Part shown: positions 11,401 through 45,883 of the stretch, one piece after another
How positions within the stretch are numbered: the stretch's first letter is position 1
How the letters are laid out: every line of letters starts with the position of its first letter
Assembly: GCA_903813345.2 (NCBI GenBank)
Contig: CAIIXF020000004.1
Span: forward strand, 29,825,985-29,885,984
DNA from: Owenia fusiformis
Taxonomy: Eukaryota; Annelida; Polychaeta; Sabellida; Oweniidae
Direction: 5' to 3'
Length of the DNA: 60,000 nt
Made by a program: the position numbers and the translations under genes
The notes under the pieces: model-generated
Databases searched by the model: none
What the model saw: the letters and a program-made list of their open reading frames with translations, nothing else
What the model was told of the DNA's origin: nothing

Positions 11401-11993
11401 GAATATTAAATAAATACAGTCTAGATTCATTACGCGAATACTTAGTTAGTGGGTATTTTCCGCCACAAAGAATTTGGAAAAACATTGTAAAACATACAAT
11501 AAATTCAGTACAAAACTCCGAATGGCAAGATAGAACTTCTAATGATGTTAGTTTTAGTCGACTGAGACAAATACAAGATTCAATAGAACCGTGTCCACTT
11601 TGGAAACACTCAAAGGTCGTCCCTGGTCTGCTAAAGTTTGCCACCGTAGCCTCAAAACTGTTAACAATCCCGTTAAGTAATGATGAAAACCTGTGTGAGC
11701 ACTGTGGCGTGCTAACTCCGGATTCGGTTTCACATGGACTGTTGGATTGTTCCAAAACTGAAGATGCTCGCAATGAAATGCTTCACAACTTAAGCGATGT
11801 CTTGAACCTTAACAGAATTGGGCTTAAGATAGAGTCGTTCAAAAAGGATTTTCGAGAAAACCCCTTTTGTGTGTCAGTGAAAGGCCTCTCCAGCTTATAT
11901 TTTACAGACAATTCAAAGGTCTTGGCAATTCTCCTTCCTTTCTTGTGTACTGTTGTAGAACTTTTAAATATTGATCTTACCACTCCATTTTAG
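8430..11993 (+). CDS. LINE ORF2: APE endonuclease and reverse transcriptase
   Basis: 1187 aa from the ATG at 8430. An open frame exists from 8283, but this ATG overlaps the ORF1 stop and sits just before the endonuclease. N-terminal AP-endonuclease-like domain (about 25-275): LFSWNTNG, VVVLGDMNAHVNG, SLIDHICI and CSDHLCIFASF. Reverse transcriptase (about 500-830): KKAGGVDSLTNEHL, ENYRDITLLPVIEKL, FIACIDTKRAFDTVW, SIRQGGVLSGWYY and the catalytic box PTLADDLTLIA, with Leu where most families have Tyr. The C-terminus has a C-x2-C-x8-H-x4-C motif (CEHCGVLTPDSVSHGLLDC, about 1088-1106). It nicks target DNA and copies the RNA by target-primed reverse transcription. The stop is TAG at 11991-11993. 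Confidence 0.93.
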   Translation: MNRTVFLLFFTYSICILSPHFMKSHLNLFSWNTNGIMTSAVLLDEHLLNFNIDVCAFSEHKLFNDNLYFLNSINAKFDCFAKSDASLDPFNPCRIGKGGVALLWKKSLTPNVSRLHNIESDRIVGIELKLNDNASLYIFSVYLPSANYPSTFFREHLDQLSDCITYFSTLGTVVVLGDMNAHVNGPRWLKKDLNTQSRMLNNMLNQNGLCSLTTLDSCTGPSFSCLPRNKSPPSLIDHICIDNAKLDMVEFCQIIAGDCELCSDHLCIFASFNIDIYVVDKLLTKPALAWNKLKYEQIVNGYSNCVSLSLQGVLEKTQRGLYTDTSQLNDDITRTLKNASDKHIPVKKFVPYLKPYWNSELKRIHKDQKVARARWLRDGRPRGMTFESFAMYKSAKSKFRKEQRKQQDEWIESVYAEIDTADEFNQKLMWAIMKRRRKRSVPICQELEVDGILTRKPQEIVNRFKDYSELLFTELCDPEFNDDFKQEISDEVRSFLQIPVVKEDPILGEPISAYEVKSVIKSLKTKKAGGVDSLTNEHLLYGGEVLSQVLAFLFNLISETLSTPAVFKDGVISKLFKAGGKRRSRVENYRDITLLPVIEKLWERIIKSRIQMFEIRRGFPILKSVQQNAHQEQLCSLTCSFNFTETLYNNLELGSKVFIACIDTKRAFDTVWHDGLFWKMYRAGITGKLFRILYDLFKNMRAKIQLSGYSSEWFKLQQSIRQGGVLSGWYYLVFIDELLLQLEESGLAASIGSLCTGCPTLADDLTLIAISKGHLQTLIEITMKYANKWRFKFNLEKSTIMTLGESLQTHLKLKKIRNWDFSGGQSLQEVDEVKHLGNLYNSTLSAEVKVNKACQTLRSSFASLVGVGVHPRGLNPLTGAKLARCICIPTALYGAELWYEMTKTQTLQLEKGLRFIAKTLQDQSKWTRTDLTLGMLGLNNIESMIDSKKLLFLGRLIHLKHTHLAKRVFLTRLHLNETSPSQKGFIPDIHRILNKYSLDSLREYLVSGYFPPQRIWKNIVKHTINSVQNSEWQDRTSNDVSFSRLRQIQDSIEPCPLWKHSKVVPGLLKFATVASKLLTIPLSNDENLCEHCGVLTPDSVSHGLLDCSKTEDARNEMLHNLSDVLNLNRIGLKIESFKKDFRENPFCVSVKGLSSLYFTDNSKVLAILLPFLCTVVELLNIDLTTPF

Positions 11994-12482
11994 AGTGATG
12001 CAAATATTTTTTAGAAATGTGACTTTCCACCACTGTTTGTGATTTTTTAATATATACTTTATTACTTGTCATTGACATTTTAGATGTGGATTGTTCTTGT
12101 TGTTTTGTGTACTTGTGTTTTTTGTTATTGTCTTAAATTTTTAGATGTGTTTTTATGTCGTTGTTTTTGGTTAATTTTCACTGTTGTGTTAAATGTTTAA
12201 ATTTTTGTACTCCATGCTAAATGGGAAATAAAGAGATATAATAATAAAATGATCAAACAACTGGAACATATGAATCTACCCTTATCTATCAGTAGTCACT
12301 GGTCAGTCTTAGTTATTTTATACTGTACAGGAATTTGCAGGATAATGCTCATGAAACAGAAAAAAGTTTATTTACAAATCTAAAGATGGCAACATGTTTT
12401 GTCACAAGCGTGCTATAAGTAACATATACAGTAGAGTATAGAGTATGGATCTTAATACAATATACAATATTTTAGACTTCAA

Positions 12483-12873
12483 ACTGTAAGGTCAAGGCTA
12501 TACTTTAGAAAGCTCAATTAATGCTTTCTGGGCTTTGCTGTAAAGATAGATCTTTAATTCGAATTTTCAAGTTTTACCACTGGAGATACTGTTACAGTAG
12601 CATGTTGACATTGGTTAGCAAATCGGAATAGGAACTCACAATGTTTTCACTTGGCACCTTAAAGTGGATCCCAGCTTAAGCATTTACGGTTTAGAAATAG
12701 GGATCGAAACCTGCTATAGTTTTCTCCTGATGACCTTCGTGGATTATTGTGTTTTATGGATTACGGCTACGTTTTTTTTACATTTTAAAGAAAGCCATTA
12801 CTTTTATAGCAAATCCAAGGAAGTGTTTCAACACAGTGTTAAAAGCTTTTTACAAGTATAACCTTGATCCTAC
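12483..12873 (+). mobile_element. Degenerate foldback repeat, family shared with 15480-15947
   Basis: Ends are imperfect inverted repeats: the left end ACTGTAAGGTCAAGGCTATAC against the reverse complement of the right end, which ends GTATAACCTTGATCCTACAGT. The interior (CTTTCTGGGCTTTGCTG, TTTTCACTTGGCACCTT, TAGTTTTCTCCTGATGACC) recurs in the opposite orientation at about 15480-15947. Non-coding, so probably a non-autonomous DNA element. Confidence 0.65.
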
Positions 12874-13754
12874 AGTGACTTGATTTGAAATCTATAAAGA
12901 GAATAATAGTGCATTTTTATGATGATCAGTATAATGATATTACATTTTAAACACACAATTAATCTTTCCAATAAGTTAATTGATCAGGTTGTCTGAGAGA
13001 AATAATATTTGGAGTATTATATTAATACTAATGGCGTGATATGATATTTTGTTTTAATTTTGTAAATGTATTATGTCAATCCCTTTCTAATTAATATCCA
13101 TGATATAATATCATTGTGAATGTTTAACTGTAGGTTGTATATTTATGAGAGAAGCAGCCTTAAGACCAAAAAAAATTTGCGAATAATCATTTATTATCAC
13201 AAATCCGAATACGTAATGACATCAAGTAAATAACATTTACATATACTATTGTAGGGCGCCCATTAAATTACTTGGCCCCTCCTTACAAACCCCCACTCAC
13301 AATATGAGCAGTGGCAGTACCAATACAGTAACATATCGAAGGTAGGTTGGAGACATTTTAAATGACACATTCGTAACGGGGTGGCTCAAATTAGTAAGAG
13401 TCGGCTTGAACAGATATATGAATGGCCCAGCTCTTTAGTTACGTCATTGGCTGTTCTCCTAACCAAACGCCCAATTGGAGCAATGTAAATTATTGTAGAG
13501 GGGCCAATAAAGGCGGAACTGAAAAAGGCACATTATCATTATAAGAATAAGCTAGGAATATTAAAAACCATTTTATTGCAAGGAGTAAGTAGACATAGAA
13601 AGACCGCGGCACAAAGTCAGTAGACATAAACAATTAGTAAAATAAATTTCATTTAATACACAAGGTACAACATTTGAATCCGAAATAACAAGACATAAAC
13701 GAGTAGATACTGTTGGGCAGCTAAGGCACGATTCAACGGAAATATTGAACGAAA
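12874..13754. promoter_or_regulatory. Upstream region of the TINAG-like gene
   Basis: No coding sequence. It contains ATTGG/CCAAT-type pentamers at about 13450-13510 and a moderately GC-richer block at 13240-13520. Promoter function is inferred only from its position immediately 5' of the signal-peptide exon. Confidence 0.3.
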
Positions 13755-27893
<14,139 letters not shown>

Positions 27894-27899
27894 GATTGA

Positions 27900-27905
27900 A
27901 ATAAA
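27900..27905 (+). promoter_or_regulatory. Polyadenylation signal AATAAA of the TINAG-like gene
   Basis: AATAAA begins seven bases after the TAG stop at 27891-27893. The very short 3' UTR it implies is unusual but supports this exon being terminal. Confidence 0.55.
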
Positions 27906-28289
27906 TGTGATTTTTGGATTGTGGAACTGTTGATTTATGGTCCCTGAAAGGGACGATGCAAATCTTATATTCCACTGTTACCTCAAATTCTAGTTAAAAA
28001 CAAAAGTAACATATTGAAATGAGGAGGGGGAGTATCACAACTGATTTCGGACAGTCATATGTTGGGTTTTGACTATTTTCTGAGGATTTAAACAGGTGCA
28101 TATGCTAGGCTAATGTATTATCTCCAGGAAAAGCACCTATAAAGATGATTAAATGATTTTGACTTTGAGACAGGAAAGATGCAAACAACCCACCCACATA
28201 TATATCTGAAATGTCGTCCTGATTTTCAACCCCTTCCAACCCTGTTTTTTAAGTTTTGGTTGCATCTTGTTGCATTTTGACACACCATT

Positions 28290-28460
28290 AACCCTTTTAA
28301 AGGAATAGGTAATTCCTTCAGAGGTTTTAAAGATAAATTATTCATTATAGGTGACTAAAATTAGCTGAAACCAATGGATCGCATGAGTTTTCCGTATAGG
28401 AAAATAACAAAGGAAATATTGTTTTCCACTTTATTTAAGAGGAATTACTTAAAACGGATT
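28290..28460. repeat. Dispersed repeat shared with the interior of the 37616-38330 element
   Basis: CTGAAACCAATGGATCGCATGAG and its surroundings (TTTAAAGATAAATTATTCAT...GAAAATAACA) match about 37930-38010 (CTGAAACCAATGGATAGCATG, GAAATAACATGGGGAACA). The ends AAAGGAATAGGTAATTCCTT and GAGGAATTACTTAAAACG are partly inverted, suggesting a small MITE copy. Confidence 0.6.
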
Positions 28461-28523
28461 AAATGTGTCTTAAAACGCAACATATTGAAGCAACAAAAAT
28501 TGATAAAGCATATTGTTTATTGT

Positions 28524-29050
28524 TTATTGGAGAACATCTGCCTGACTTCCTAGTATGGCATCAATAAAAACATGTGTGTCAGCAGAAAACAGCTTGACAC
28601 CAGTATCTATGTCTAAAATTGAGACTAGTAAATTAAAAAGTTCGTCTCTCTCACAGATAAATCTGGTATTTTGGCAATGCAATAGGTAATGCACGATTAT
28701 GAACTCATTGGTAATAATAATGGTGTCACACATTTTACACTTCTTTTCATATACATTAGGTAAGGATAAATGAATGAGATTGCCTAAATTCCAAGTGCAT
28801 TTTGGGAATTGTCTACCCAATTCCCACAATGTATAACTATGAAATGCAGTCAGGGACTATTAATCACCAAGATAGTCGAGTGACAGTTGACCTGATCATC
28901 TACCTTAGTTTGATTGGCAGTTAAACACCTATAAATATCACCCCTGTTCTTGAAGAAAGTGTGTGCTTTGGAGTTTTGGCTATTTTGAAAAGTGGGCCAA
29001 TGAATAATATGCATTTTAAAGAATTATCCAACATGAGACCAAAGATATTT
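28524..29050 (-). pseudogene. 5'-truncated LINE ORF2 fragment (C-terminal zinc motif)
   Basis: The minus strand encodes KKCKMCDTIIITNEFIIVHY followed by LLHCQNTRFICERDELFNLL, the C-x2-C...H-x3-4-C arrangement near the end of APE-type LINE ORF2 proteins, comparable to CEHCGV...HGLLDC in the intact LINE of this window. Upstream translation (28830-29050) is broken by stops, with pieces such as LFKIAKTPKHTL and HLEFRQSHSFI. Different family from the intact copy. Confidence 0.55.
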
Positions 29051-29201
29051 TTAAAGAGCTTCTAAATTCATGAATTACTAAACTCAGGGAATTTAAACTG
29101 ATTGGAATTATAATAGGATGTCTTAATTGTTGTCTATCACTATAATTTTGTGATAATTTATTGATTTTTCCTGAATTTCAGTCAGGCCAACTTTTGTAAA
29201 G

Positions 29202-29957
29202 ATGCAGCTGGAATTAAAGGAAATATGGGATCTAACCTTAACAAGCCTTGGAAATATTGTCGCAACAGGTTGGGGGAACACAATGATCTACAACAGCAGA
29301 TTCCAGCAAATAAAATACATCTACAAGAAGTTCTTATGTGTAGCAAAAACCAAAGATGACCAGCTAGCATTCACAACCTACTCCCGCAGCAAAACAATCC
29401 ACTTGTACTCAGAGGTTGGATCATCAATTCGTACCATCACATGTGGAGCACCTGTAAGTCGTCTAGAAGGTATAGCCTCACTGTCAGTTGGTGAGTTGGT
29501 TGTGACTGATTACGACACCAAGGGGGTGTTTCTAGTAGATTCTATAAAAGGGAACACTACACAGATCTCCCCATCTGGTATGTTCGACTACATGTACCCT
29601 TGGTATGTGACAGTTGATATTAATAGCTACATCATAGTTAGTGACTGGAATGGTGATTTCATCAAAGTGATTAACAGAGACGGCCAGGAAATTCTCCATT
29701 ATGGGGAGACAGGCTCAGGGGAGGGTTATATATATGGTCCCACCGATGTCTGCACGGATCGCAATGGATTTATAATTGTTGGAGATAGACACAATAAAAG
29801 GGTACAACTCCTTACACCCAACGCAACATTTCATAGTTTGCTCCTGACATCTGCAGATGGTCTGTGGTACCCACAGGCTGTACATGTAAATGAGGTGGGC
29901 GAATTGCTAGTTGGGGATAAAAGTGGACAGCTGTTCATTGTCAAATACAACGACTAA
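29202..29957 (+). CDS. NHL-repeat beta-propeller protein (TRIM2/3-like C-terminal part)
   Basis: 251 aa from the ATG at 29202 to TAA at 29957 without introns. A good acceptor (TTCCTGAATTTCAG) ends at 29181 and the frame stays open from there (RPTFVK before the Met), so this may be the last exon of a longer protein or a coding exon behind a 5' UTR exon. At least four NHL-like blades are visible, for example GELVVTDYDTKGVFLVD, INSYIIVSDWNGDFIKVI, GFIIVGDRHNKRVQLL and GELLVGDKSGQLFIV. In animals this domain typically ends RING/B-box TRIM proteins. No RING, B-box or filamin domain is encoded between the preceding gene and this exon. The ligand (RNA or protein) cannot be inferred. Confidence 0.72.
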   Translation: MQLELKEIWDLTLTSLGNIVATGWGNTMIYNSRFQQIKYIYKKFLCVAKTKDDQLAFTTYSRSKTIHLYSEVGSSIRTITCGAPVSRLEGIASLSVGELVVTDYDTKGVFLVDSIKGNTTQISPSGMFDYMYPWYVTVDINSYIIVSDWNGDFIKVINRDGQEILHYGETGSGEGYIYGPTDVCTDRNGFIIVGDRHNKRVQLLTPNATFHSLLLTSADGLWYPQAVHVNEVGELLVGDKSGQLFIVKYND

Positions 29958-30043
29958 GGTAAATATGAAACAATAACACAACTATAACTAACATAACACC
30001 TGATACTACATTATTACATGAATGAAATGTTTTACTTTTAGTT

Positions 30044-30437
30044 TAAAGGACGATTCTCGGTTTGGAGAACAGTCTCCTGGGCTAATAATTTTTTCATGAA
30101 AAATATAGAAATATTACCCAAATTAAACTATGAATATTCATAAGAGGACATTTAAATCTACAAGATGTAAAAATAACAAATTGGTCTGAAGCAGGGATAA
30201 CGCTCAATTAGACCGATTTAATAAAATACAAGTCTCTATTTGGGGAAAGAAGTCCATCAGTGTACTGCGCTAATATTTTTTGGGGAAAAATCTAGAAAAA
30301 TTACCCAAATTAAATTATGACTATTCAAAAGAAGACATTCAAATCTATATCATGTAAAAAATCAATTTTGTCCGAAGCAGGGATAATGCTAATTTAGATT
30401 GATGAACTTCATTCTCCAAACCGAGAATCGTCCTTTA
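30044..30437 (+). mobile_element. MITE copy A, 394 bp
   Basis: Ends TAAAGGACGATTCTCGG and CCGAGAATCGTCCTTTA, with TA as probable target duplication. The interior is two direct, diverged halves of about 195 bp each containing GCTAATA, ATTACCCAAATTAAA and GAAGCAGGGATAA. Non-coding. Confidence 0.88.
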
Positions 30438-30769
30438 TGAGATTAAATTGGATGAAATACATAAATTGCTGGATATAATCGATCTTAAATTAACAGAATG
30501 TAAACAATTAATGTAAATAACTTCAATTGTTTGTTTCTGCCAAATATTTGTTGAATGGGTGATCAAATCTTGAATTTTTTCCTTTGATTTATGTCATTTA
30601 ACCAAGTAAAATGTATATTTGTTCAAAGTTTTTTTTCAAATAATCATAAAATTGTTGAATTTGATATTTAAAAGTCAATGTTCTGTTCCAGTTTGGAATC
30701 CCTAAGTGAGTTACCAACAATGACAATAAATTGGACATTGCCAACGCTAAACAAGAACAACAACAACAA

Positions 30770-31320
30770 CAAAAACAACAGCAGTGACAACAACAAGTAC
30801 AACAACACAATGATGTATATAACATTAAAATCACAACAACAGCAGTGACAACAACAAGTACAACAACACAATGATGTATATAACATTAAAATCACAACAA
30901 CAGCAGTGACAACAACAAGTACAACAACACAATGATGTATATAACATTAAAATCACAACAACAGCAGTGACAACAACAAGTACAACAACACAATGATGTA
31001 TATAACATTAAAATCACAACAACAGCAGTGACAACAACAAGTACAACAACACAATGATGTATATAACATTAAAATCACAACAACAGCAGTGACAACAACA
31101 AGTACAACAACACAATGATGTATATAACATTAAAATCACAACAACAGAAGTGACAACAACAAGTACAACAACACAATGATGTATATAACATTAAAATCAC
31201 AACAACAGCAGTGACAACAACAAGTACAACAACACAATGATGTATATAACATTAAAATCACAACAACAGCAGTGACAACAACAAGTACAGCAACACAATG
31301 ATGTATATAACAATAAAATC
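30770..31320. repeat. 61-bp CAA-rich minisatellite, about 9 copies
   Basis: The unit contains CAGCAGTGACAACAACAAGT and ACAACACAATGATGTATATA; TGATGTATAT recurs at 30811 and 30872 (period 61). Copies are almost identical, so expansion is recent. It lies between MITE copies A and B. Confidence 0.93.
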
Positions 31321-31360
31321 AAAACAAAAAGACCACCAGAATAGGAACAATTAGTTTTAA

Positions 31361-31755
31361 TAAAGGACGATTCTCGGTTTGGAGAACGAAGTTCATCAAT
31401 CTAAATGAGCATTATCCCTGCTTCGGATAAATTTGATTTTTTTACATAATATAGATTTGAATGTCTACTTTTGAAAAGTCATAATTTAATTTGGGTAATA
31501 TTTATAGATTTTTCGCGAAAAAATATTAGCACAGTACACTGATGAACTTTTTTCCCCAAATCGAGACTTGTATTTTATTGAATCGGTCAAATTGAACGTT
31601 ATCCCTGCTTCAGACCAATTTGTAACTTTTACATCTTGTAGATTTAAATGTCCTCTTTTGAATATTTATAGTTTATTTTGGGTAATATTTCTATATTTTT
31701 CATTAAAAAATTATTAGCCCAGGAGACTGTTCTCCAAACCGAGAATCGTCCTTTA
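31361..31755 (-). mobile_element. MITE copy B, inverted relative to copy A
   Basis: Same ends as copy A, TA flanks, same two-half interior but in reverse orientation: its right end reads ACAGTCTCCTGGGCTAATAA when reverse complemented, as in copy A. A and B together form a roughly 394-bp inverted repeat separated by 923 bp. Confidence 0.88.
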
Positions 31756-32269
31756 GCCTGGGATACAGTTTAGAAATGAATAAGAACTTGTTTCTGGATA
31801 TAATTTATTGTATTGTAAGTAGTTCTATTTTCCAAATTGTCAACTTATATATTTTGTTTTTAATGTAAATATTTGCTATTCTATGATGGCACAATCACAA
31901 TGTATACATTCAATAGAGTGGATAGCGTGTAGTTAAATGGACACATTTATTTAAATTGAATTGGAATTGAAATTTCTAAGAGCGCCTTAGAAGAAGGCTA
32001 CATACTTGCTAGCTTGTCTTATGACATGCTGATTAAGATAAAATGGATTAAGCTCATTGGATTAACTTATGCTGTTCCCTTGTAAAATGTAGTTTGTAAA
32101 ATGTGATTACCTAAGGTGACATTGCATACAATTCATGAGACCTGTGCATACCTGTATATACCAACACGAACTCAGGGCTTATTTTCGGAAAACTGAATTA
32201 TACTATATATACTGAAAATGTAACTGACCTATTTTAATTGACAAATGTGATTCTGCATTAAAGTAGACG

Positions 32270-33180
32270 ATTCTGGTAATGTAATTCTTAAATGTGATAA
32301 AAAACAACGCAAACTGAGGACCTTTTTGAAAAAAAAACTGATCGAGCTTACTTGTGCACAAACTTTTTAATGAAGCTATTTGATCAACTGTAGTAGTAAA
32401 ATTTTCAGTGTTCTTTCTCTGAAGTTCCTTTACATATATTGTAATATACTCCTATAAGAGATTCTCTATTGTTGGAATTTCACTACGTACTCTTGTACAT
32501 GTCTCACAGCTCGTGGAGTTTCATTTGTGTTCTTTGCTTTTCAACGCTGTGTAATTAGTTCCCTTTGCAGTTCAATGTATTTATCGTGCATGTCAATTTG
32601 ATTTAGTTTTAAGATATCTTCTCGTTTCTATATCATTTTCTTGATTATTTTCTTCTTGGTTTTTTCATGGGCTTTCAACTAGAGTTGAAAGCCCATGGTT
32701 TTTTCCGTTATAGTATTTTCTTGCAGCGCAGTGATCCTTTCTTGCTTTTTCTGTTTGTTCAGCTGTCTTGCCTTGAAACAGTATGGATGTTATTTATTTA
32801 GTCGCAACAGTATTCAGATCAGCAATCTCTAGTTCGTCGAAGTTTTTTCCTTTTCTAAATAATATTCATGCGCTTTTTGGGAGTTCTAAATTTATAAGCT
32901 GAAACAATGTATGCATCTTGCGAATGAGTCAGAGTGATAGTTAGGTCATTATTAAATAGTGGTCTAAGGATATCAACGACGTTATCATGGATTTTAATTG
33001 AATATAAAATTGTATCTGTCTAAATTTATATATCAGTTGCAGACCTAAAGTGTATTTAACTAGTGCAGCGTTAAGCTTTTCATCAAGAACACTTGCATCT
33101 TTGTTATAATAACAATTTTTAATGGGTCGGTCTAGCAGTTCAATGAATATATAAACCGTATACTATAAGTCCTTCGATTA
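32270..33180 (-). pseudogene. Possible decayed coding region, unidentified
   Basis: Minus-strand conceptual translation shows long charged, helix-like pieces broken by stops: KARQLNKQKKQERITALQEN, EDILKLNQIDMHDKYIELQR, and further upstream KDASVLDEKLNAALVKYTLG. The composition is unlike the surrounding AT-rich non-coding DNA. No family is recognised; it could be a coiled-coil protein or a transposon gene relic. Confidence 0.3.
32666..32697. other. Perfect 15-bp stem with 2-nt loop
   Basis: CATGGGCTTTCAACT, then AG, then its exact reverse complement. Too short a loop for a miRNA precursor. It may be a cruciform-forming palindrome, or the junction of an inverted duplication. Confidence 0.85.
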
Positions 33181-33225
33181 TAAGGTCGGGGAAGATTCCA
33201 AAGGTTTTTAAAATCTTCCCCAAAA

Positions 33226-33717
33226 TACTGTAGATTGGGTTAATTTGGCGCTACTTAATTTGGCGATTTTGCCATTTTTGGCATATTGGCGGCTATTTAA
33301 TTTGGCGGATATGCAAAAATGTTAAACTTACACGCTGTTTGCGAATTACCATGTAAATGGGCATGTTTTTCTATACTCATTTTTTGAGGACCACTCGCGA
33401 TATTCGCCACGTTTGTACATTTTTGTGAGACCATCCTTTACATTTTGCACCTCGACCAATGCTGCTACTATACCGCGCTTTTCCTTTCTAGTTCACTGAG
33501 TATTAATGAGTGACTGACCAGTTTTGAGCCAATATATGAGAGACAGTTTTTCATATTTTTGGAAAAAAAACTAAACCGGAAGTGACCATAATACACTAGA
33601 CGAAATTCATTAGATAATTCCCGGGGATTCATTCTAAATTTTGGCGAAGATTTATATTGGCGAATTTTTCAATTTCGCCAAATTAAAGCGGGCGCCAAAT
33701 TAACCCAATCTACAGTA
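33226..33717. mobile_element. MITE, 492 bp, TTTGGCG-rich
   Basis: Ends TACTGTAGATTGGGTTAATT and AATTAACCCAATCTACAGTA, perfectly inverted, with TA as likely target duplication. Subterminal TTAATTTGGCG motifs repeat several times at each end (inverted at the right end), as expected for transposase-binding sites. Non-coding interior. Confidence 0.87.
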
Positions 33718-34435
33718 TTAACATACTATTAAAAATATCTATTTATCGATTCGTAAAATATCAGCATTTCTAAACAAAATTTTTACATGAGAGCACTTTC
33801 CGCGAACTTATTGAATAACCAGGTAGGTAGGATTCAGTGCGAAATTTACGACCCCCTGGTCTCATAATGAAACATTGGCGAGGCATCTGCAGAGAAACCT
33901 AGCAAGAAATCGAAAACTTTGAGTGTTACCTAAAAGACCCTAAGAGTATGGACAAAATTCGGTTGGCGGTCACTCCCCTGCTAAGCATTGGTAGTTGGAG
34001 TGTGGAGAGAATAACCCTATCGTAAGGCACGGAGTTTGGCCTACATGTATTCTAGTACATAGTTCCATGGACATATATATTAAATATAATGTCATTGTTT
34101 ATTTGAATATTTATTATAATGATCGTAATTTGTGACATACAATGAGGTATAGTGTCATGTTATTTTGTTATATGAGCACGGGGGATTTCTTTTGGTGAAT
34201 AGTACAAATCTTTTCAGAGATTGAAGTAGAAGTAAAGCGCTGTGTAACATTACTTTATTTTAAAGATGTAATGATAAATAATGATAAATCAAGGTCACTG
34301 TAACATTTATTAACATTTAAACCTGCAGGTTGCAACAACCCATCTTATTCATTCGTGGATTTGTCTATTAAGTTAGAATCATCCTTGCACAAATCTGGTA
34401 TAGTAAGATTGATCATAATAAATACGTCAGCTACT
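33718..34435. other. Upstream region of the esterase gene
   Basis: No gene or repeat family recognised. It is the presumed 5' flank and 5' UTR of the esterase starting at 34436. A longer open frame starts at 34355, but the ATG at 34436 is followed directly by a signal peptide and is preferred. Confidence 0.35.
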
Positions 34436-44689
<10,254 letters not shown>

Positions 44690-45883
44690 TCTGATTTTAT
44701 CTGAAAGACAAATGCTGCATTTTCGTATGCACGCGTGCAATATACTCGTGCAGCACTTAATGAGCCTTAGCAGCAGGTATCACGAAAAGGAACAATAACA
44801 GCTCATTCAAGCGCACTTAAACCGTTTAGACTCGTTTGGGTCAAGCGTTTGTGCATCACAGAATTGCAACAAACGTTTGTGTCTTTGCGCGCTCGGATGA
44901 GTCGTTTTTGTTTAAAACATGCAATTTACGCCATGAGGTCCATAGATCTTTTTCATGATACGGCCCATCAAGTGCTGCATGCGCAAACGCACCGCGTGTA
45001 GTTCCAAAATACAGCCTAGATGTGTTGACATGACCAGCAGATAATCGTATTCATGTTGCACATCAAATTAAAAACATTATCTAAGGCCAAGACACACAAA
45101 CTTTATATCTTCATAATTAGTTGAATTATTGTAATTTGATGGCAAATCATATGAATATGAATAGTACCTGCCGCGTGTCCCGATAGCTGTAAGCTATCGA
45201 GTTAAGGGCAGGGCTCCACTATAAAAGCAGAAAGTCAGTTAGAAAATTATGTAATAGCGTTTGAAAGTTTAAATGTCCATAGAAACGGACACTTCAGACC
45301 TATTTTTCCAGATATATCTATATTTTTGCATAGAATCAGCTAAACTTTGTCACAGTTATTCATGAATATATTCTGAATCCACTGGCAGTTTTAAATTTAA
45401 ATATCTATCTATGGGGTTGTCTTTGTATGCTGATCTAAGTAACAGGTTAATCAGCCTATTTAGCAGAACGTACATGTAACAATAACCTACGATCTGTTCC
45501 CTTATTCATCACCACATTGGTAATTGATCGTAAAGTGACATAAGTATCATGTGATCACTATTCAATGTTCGTCGACTGACAGGCTGTTTCTTATTCCAGC
45601 TTCAAAAGTTATGAAAATTAATAGGTCAATCCCATAAGCAGTAGTTGCATTCGCCACGTGGATCGTGAATACAAGCTTTGATATTTGCCTTTGGATGTCC
45701 TTATAGCAACCATTTTGAATGAACTCGTTGAGCTTCATTTTTTTATTATCTTAATCTATTTTTTAACAATTCTATTTTACATTCATGTAAAACACATTCA
45801 CGTATATAACCTTTGACTATTCTATTTGATTTCTTTGAAAAATATTTTCAAGGGAAAACCAATTTTAAAGGAAATCTCTGTTT
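44690..45883. other. Convergent intergenic region between esterase and WDR73
   Basis: No gene is recognised. It must hold both 3' UTRs. A minus-strand AATAAA (45742-45747) lies about 137 bases beyond the WDR73 stop and is the likely poly(A) signal for that gene. No clear AATAAA was seen close to the esterase stop; an ATTAAA occurs near 45067. Confidence 0.45.

Larger units (their letters stand above)
6848..12249 (+). mobile_element. APE-type non-LTR retrotransposon (LINE), both ORFs intact
   Basis: Autonomous LINE with ORF1 (coiled coil plus RRM-like C-terminus), ORF2 (endonuclease, reverse transcriptase, C-terminal CCHC) and a T/G-rich 3' UTR with AATAAA at 12227-12232, followed by a short ATAATAATAA-type tail. 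No frameshift or internal stop is visible, so it is probably a young copy. The stated start is the ORF1 ATG; the 5' UTR certainly extends upstream, but its border and a target-site duplication could not be found by eye. The clade is not assigned; domain order fits the jockey/CR1/L2 assemblage. Confidence 0.9.

Noticed and set aside
32666-32697. miRNA precursor
   Set aside because: The 2-nt loop and 15-bp stem do not fit a miRNA hairpin.
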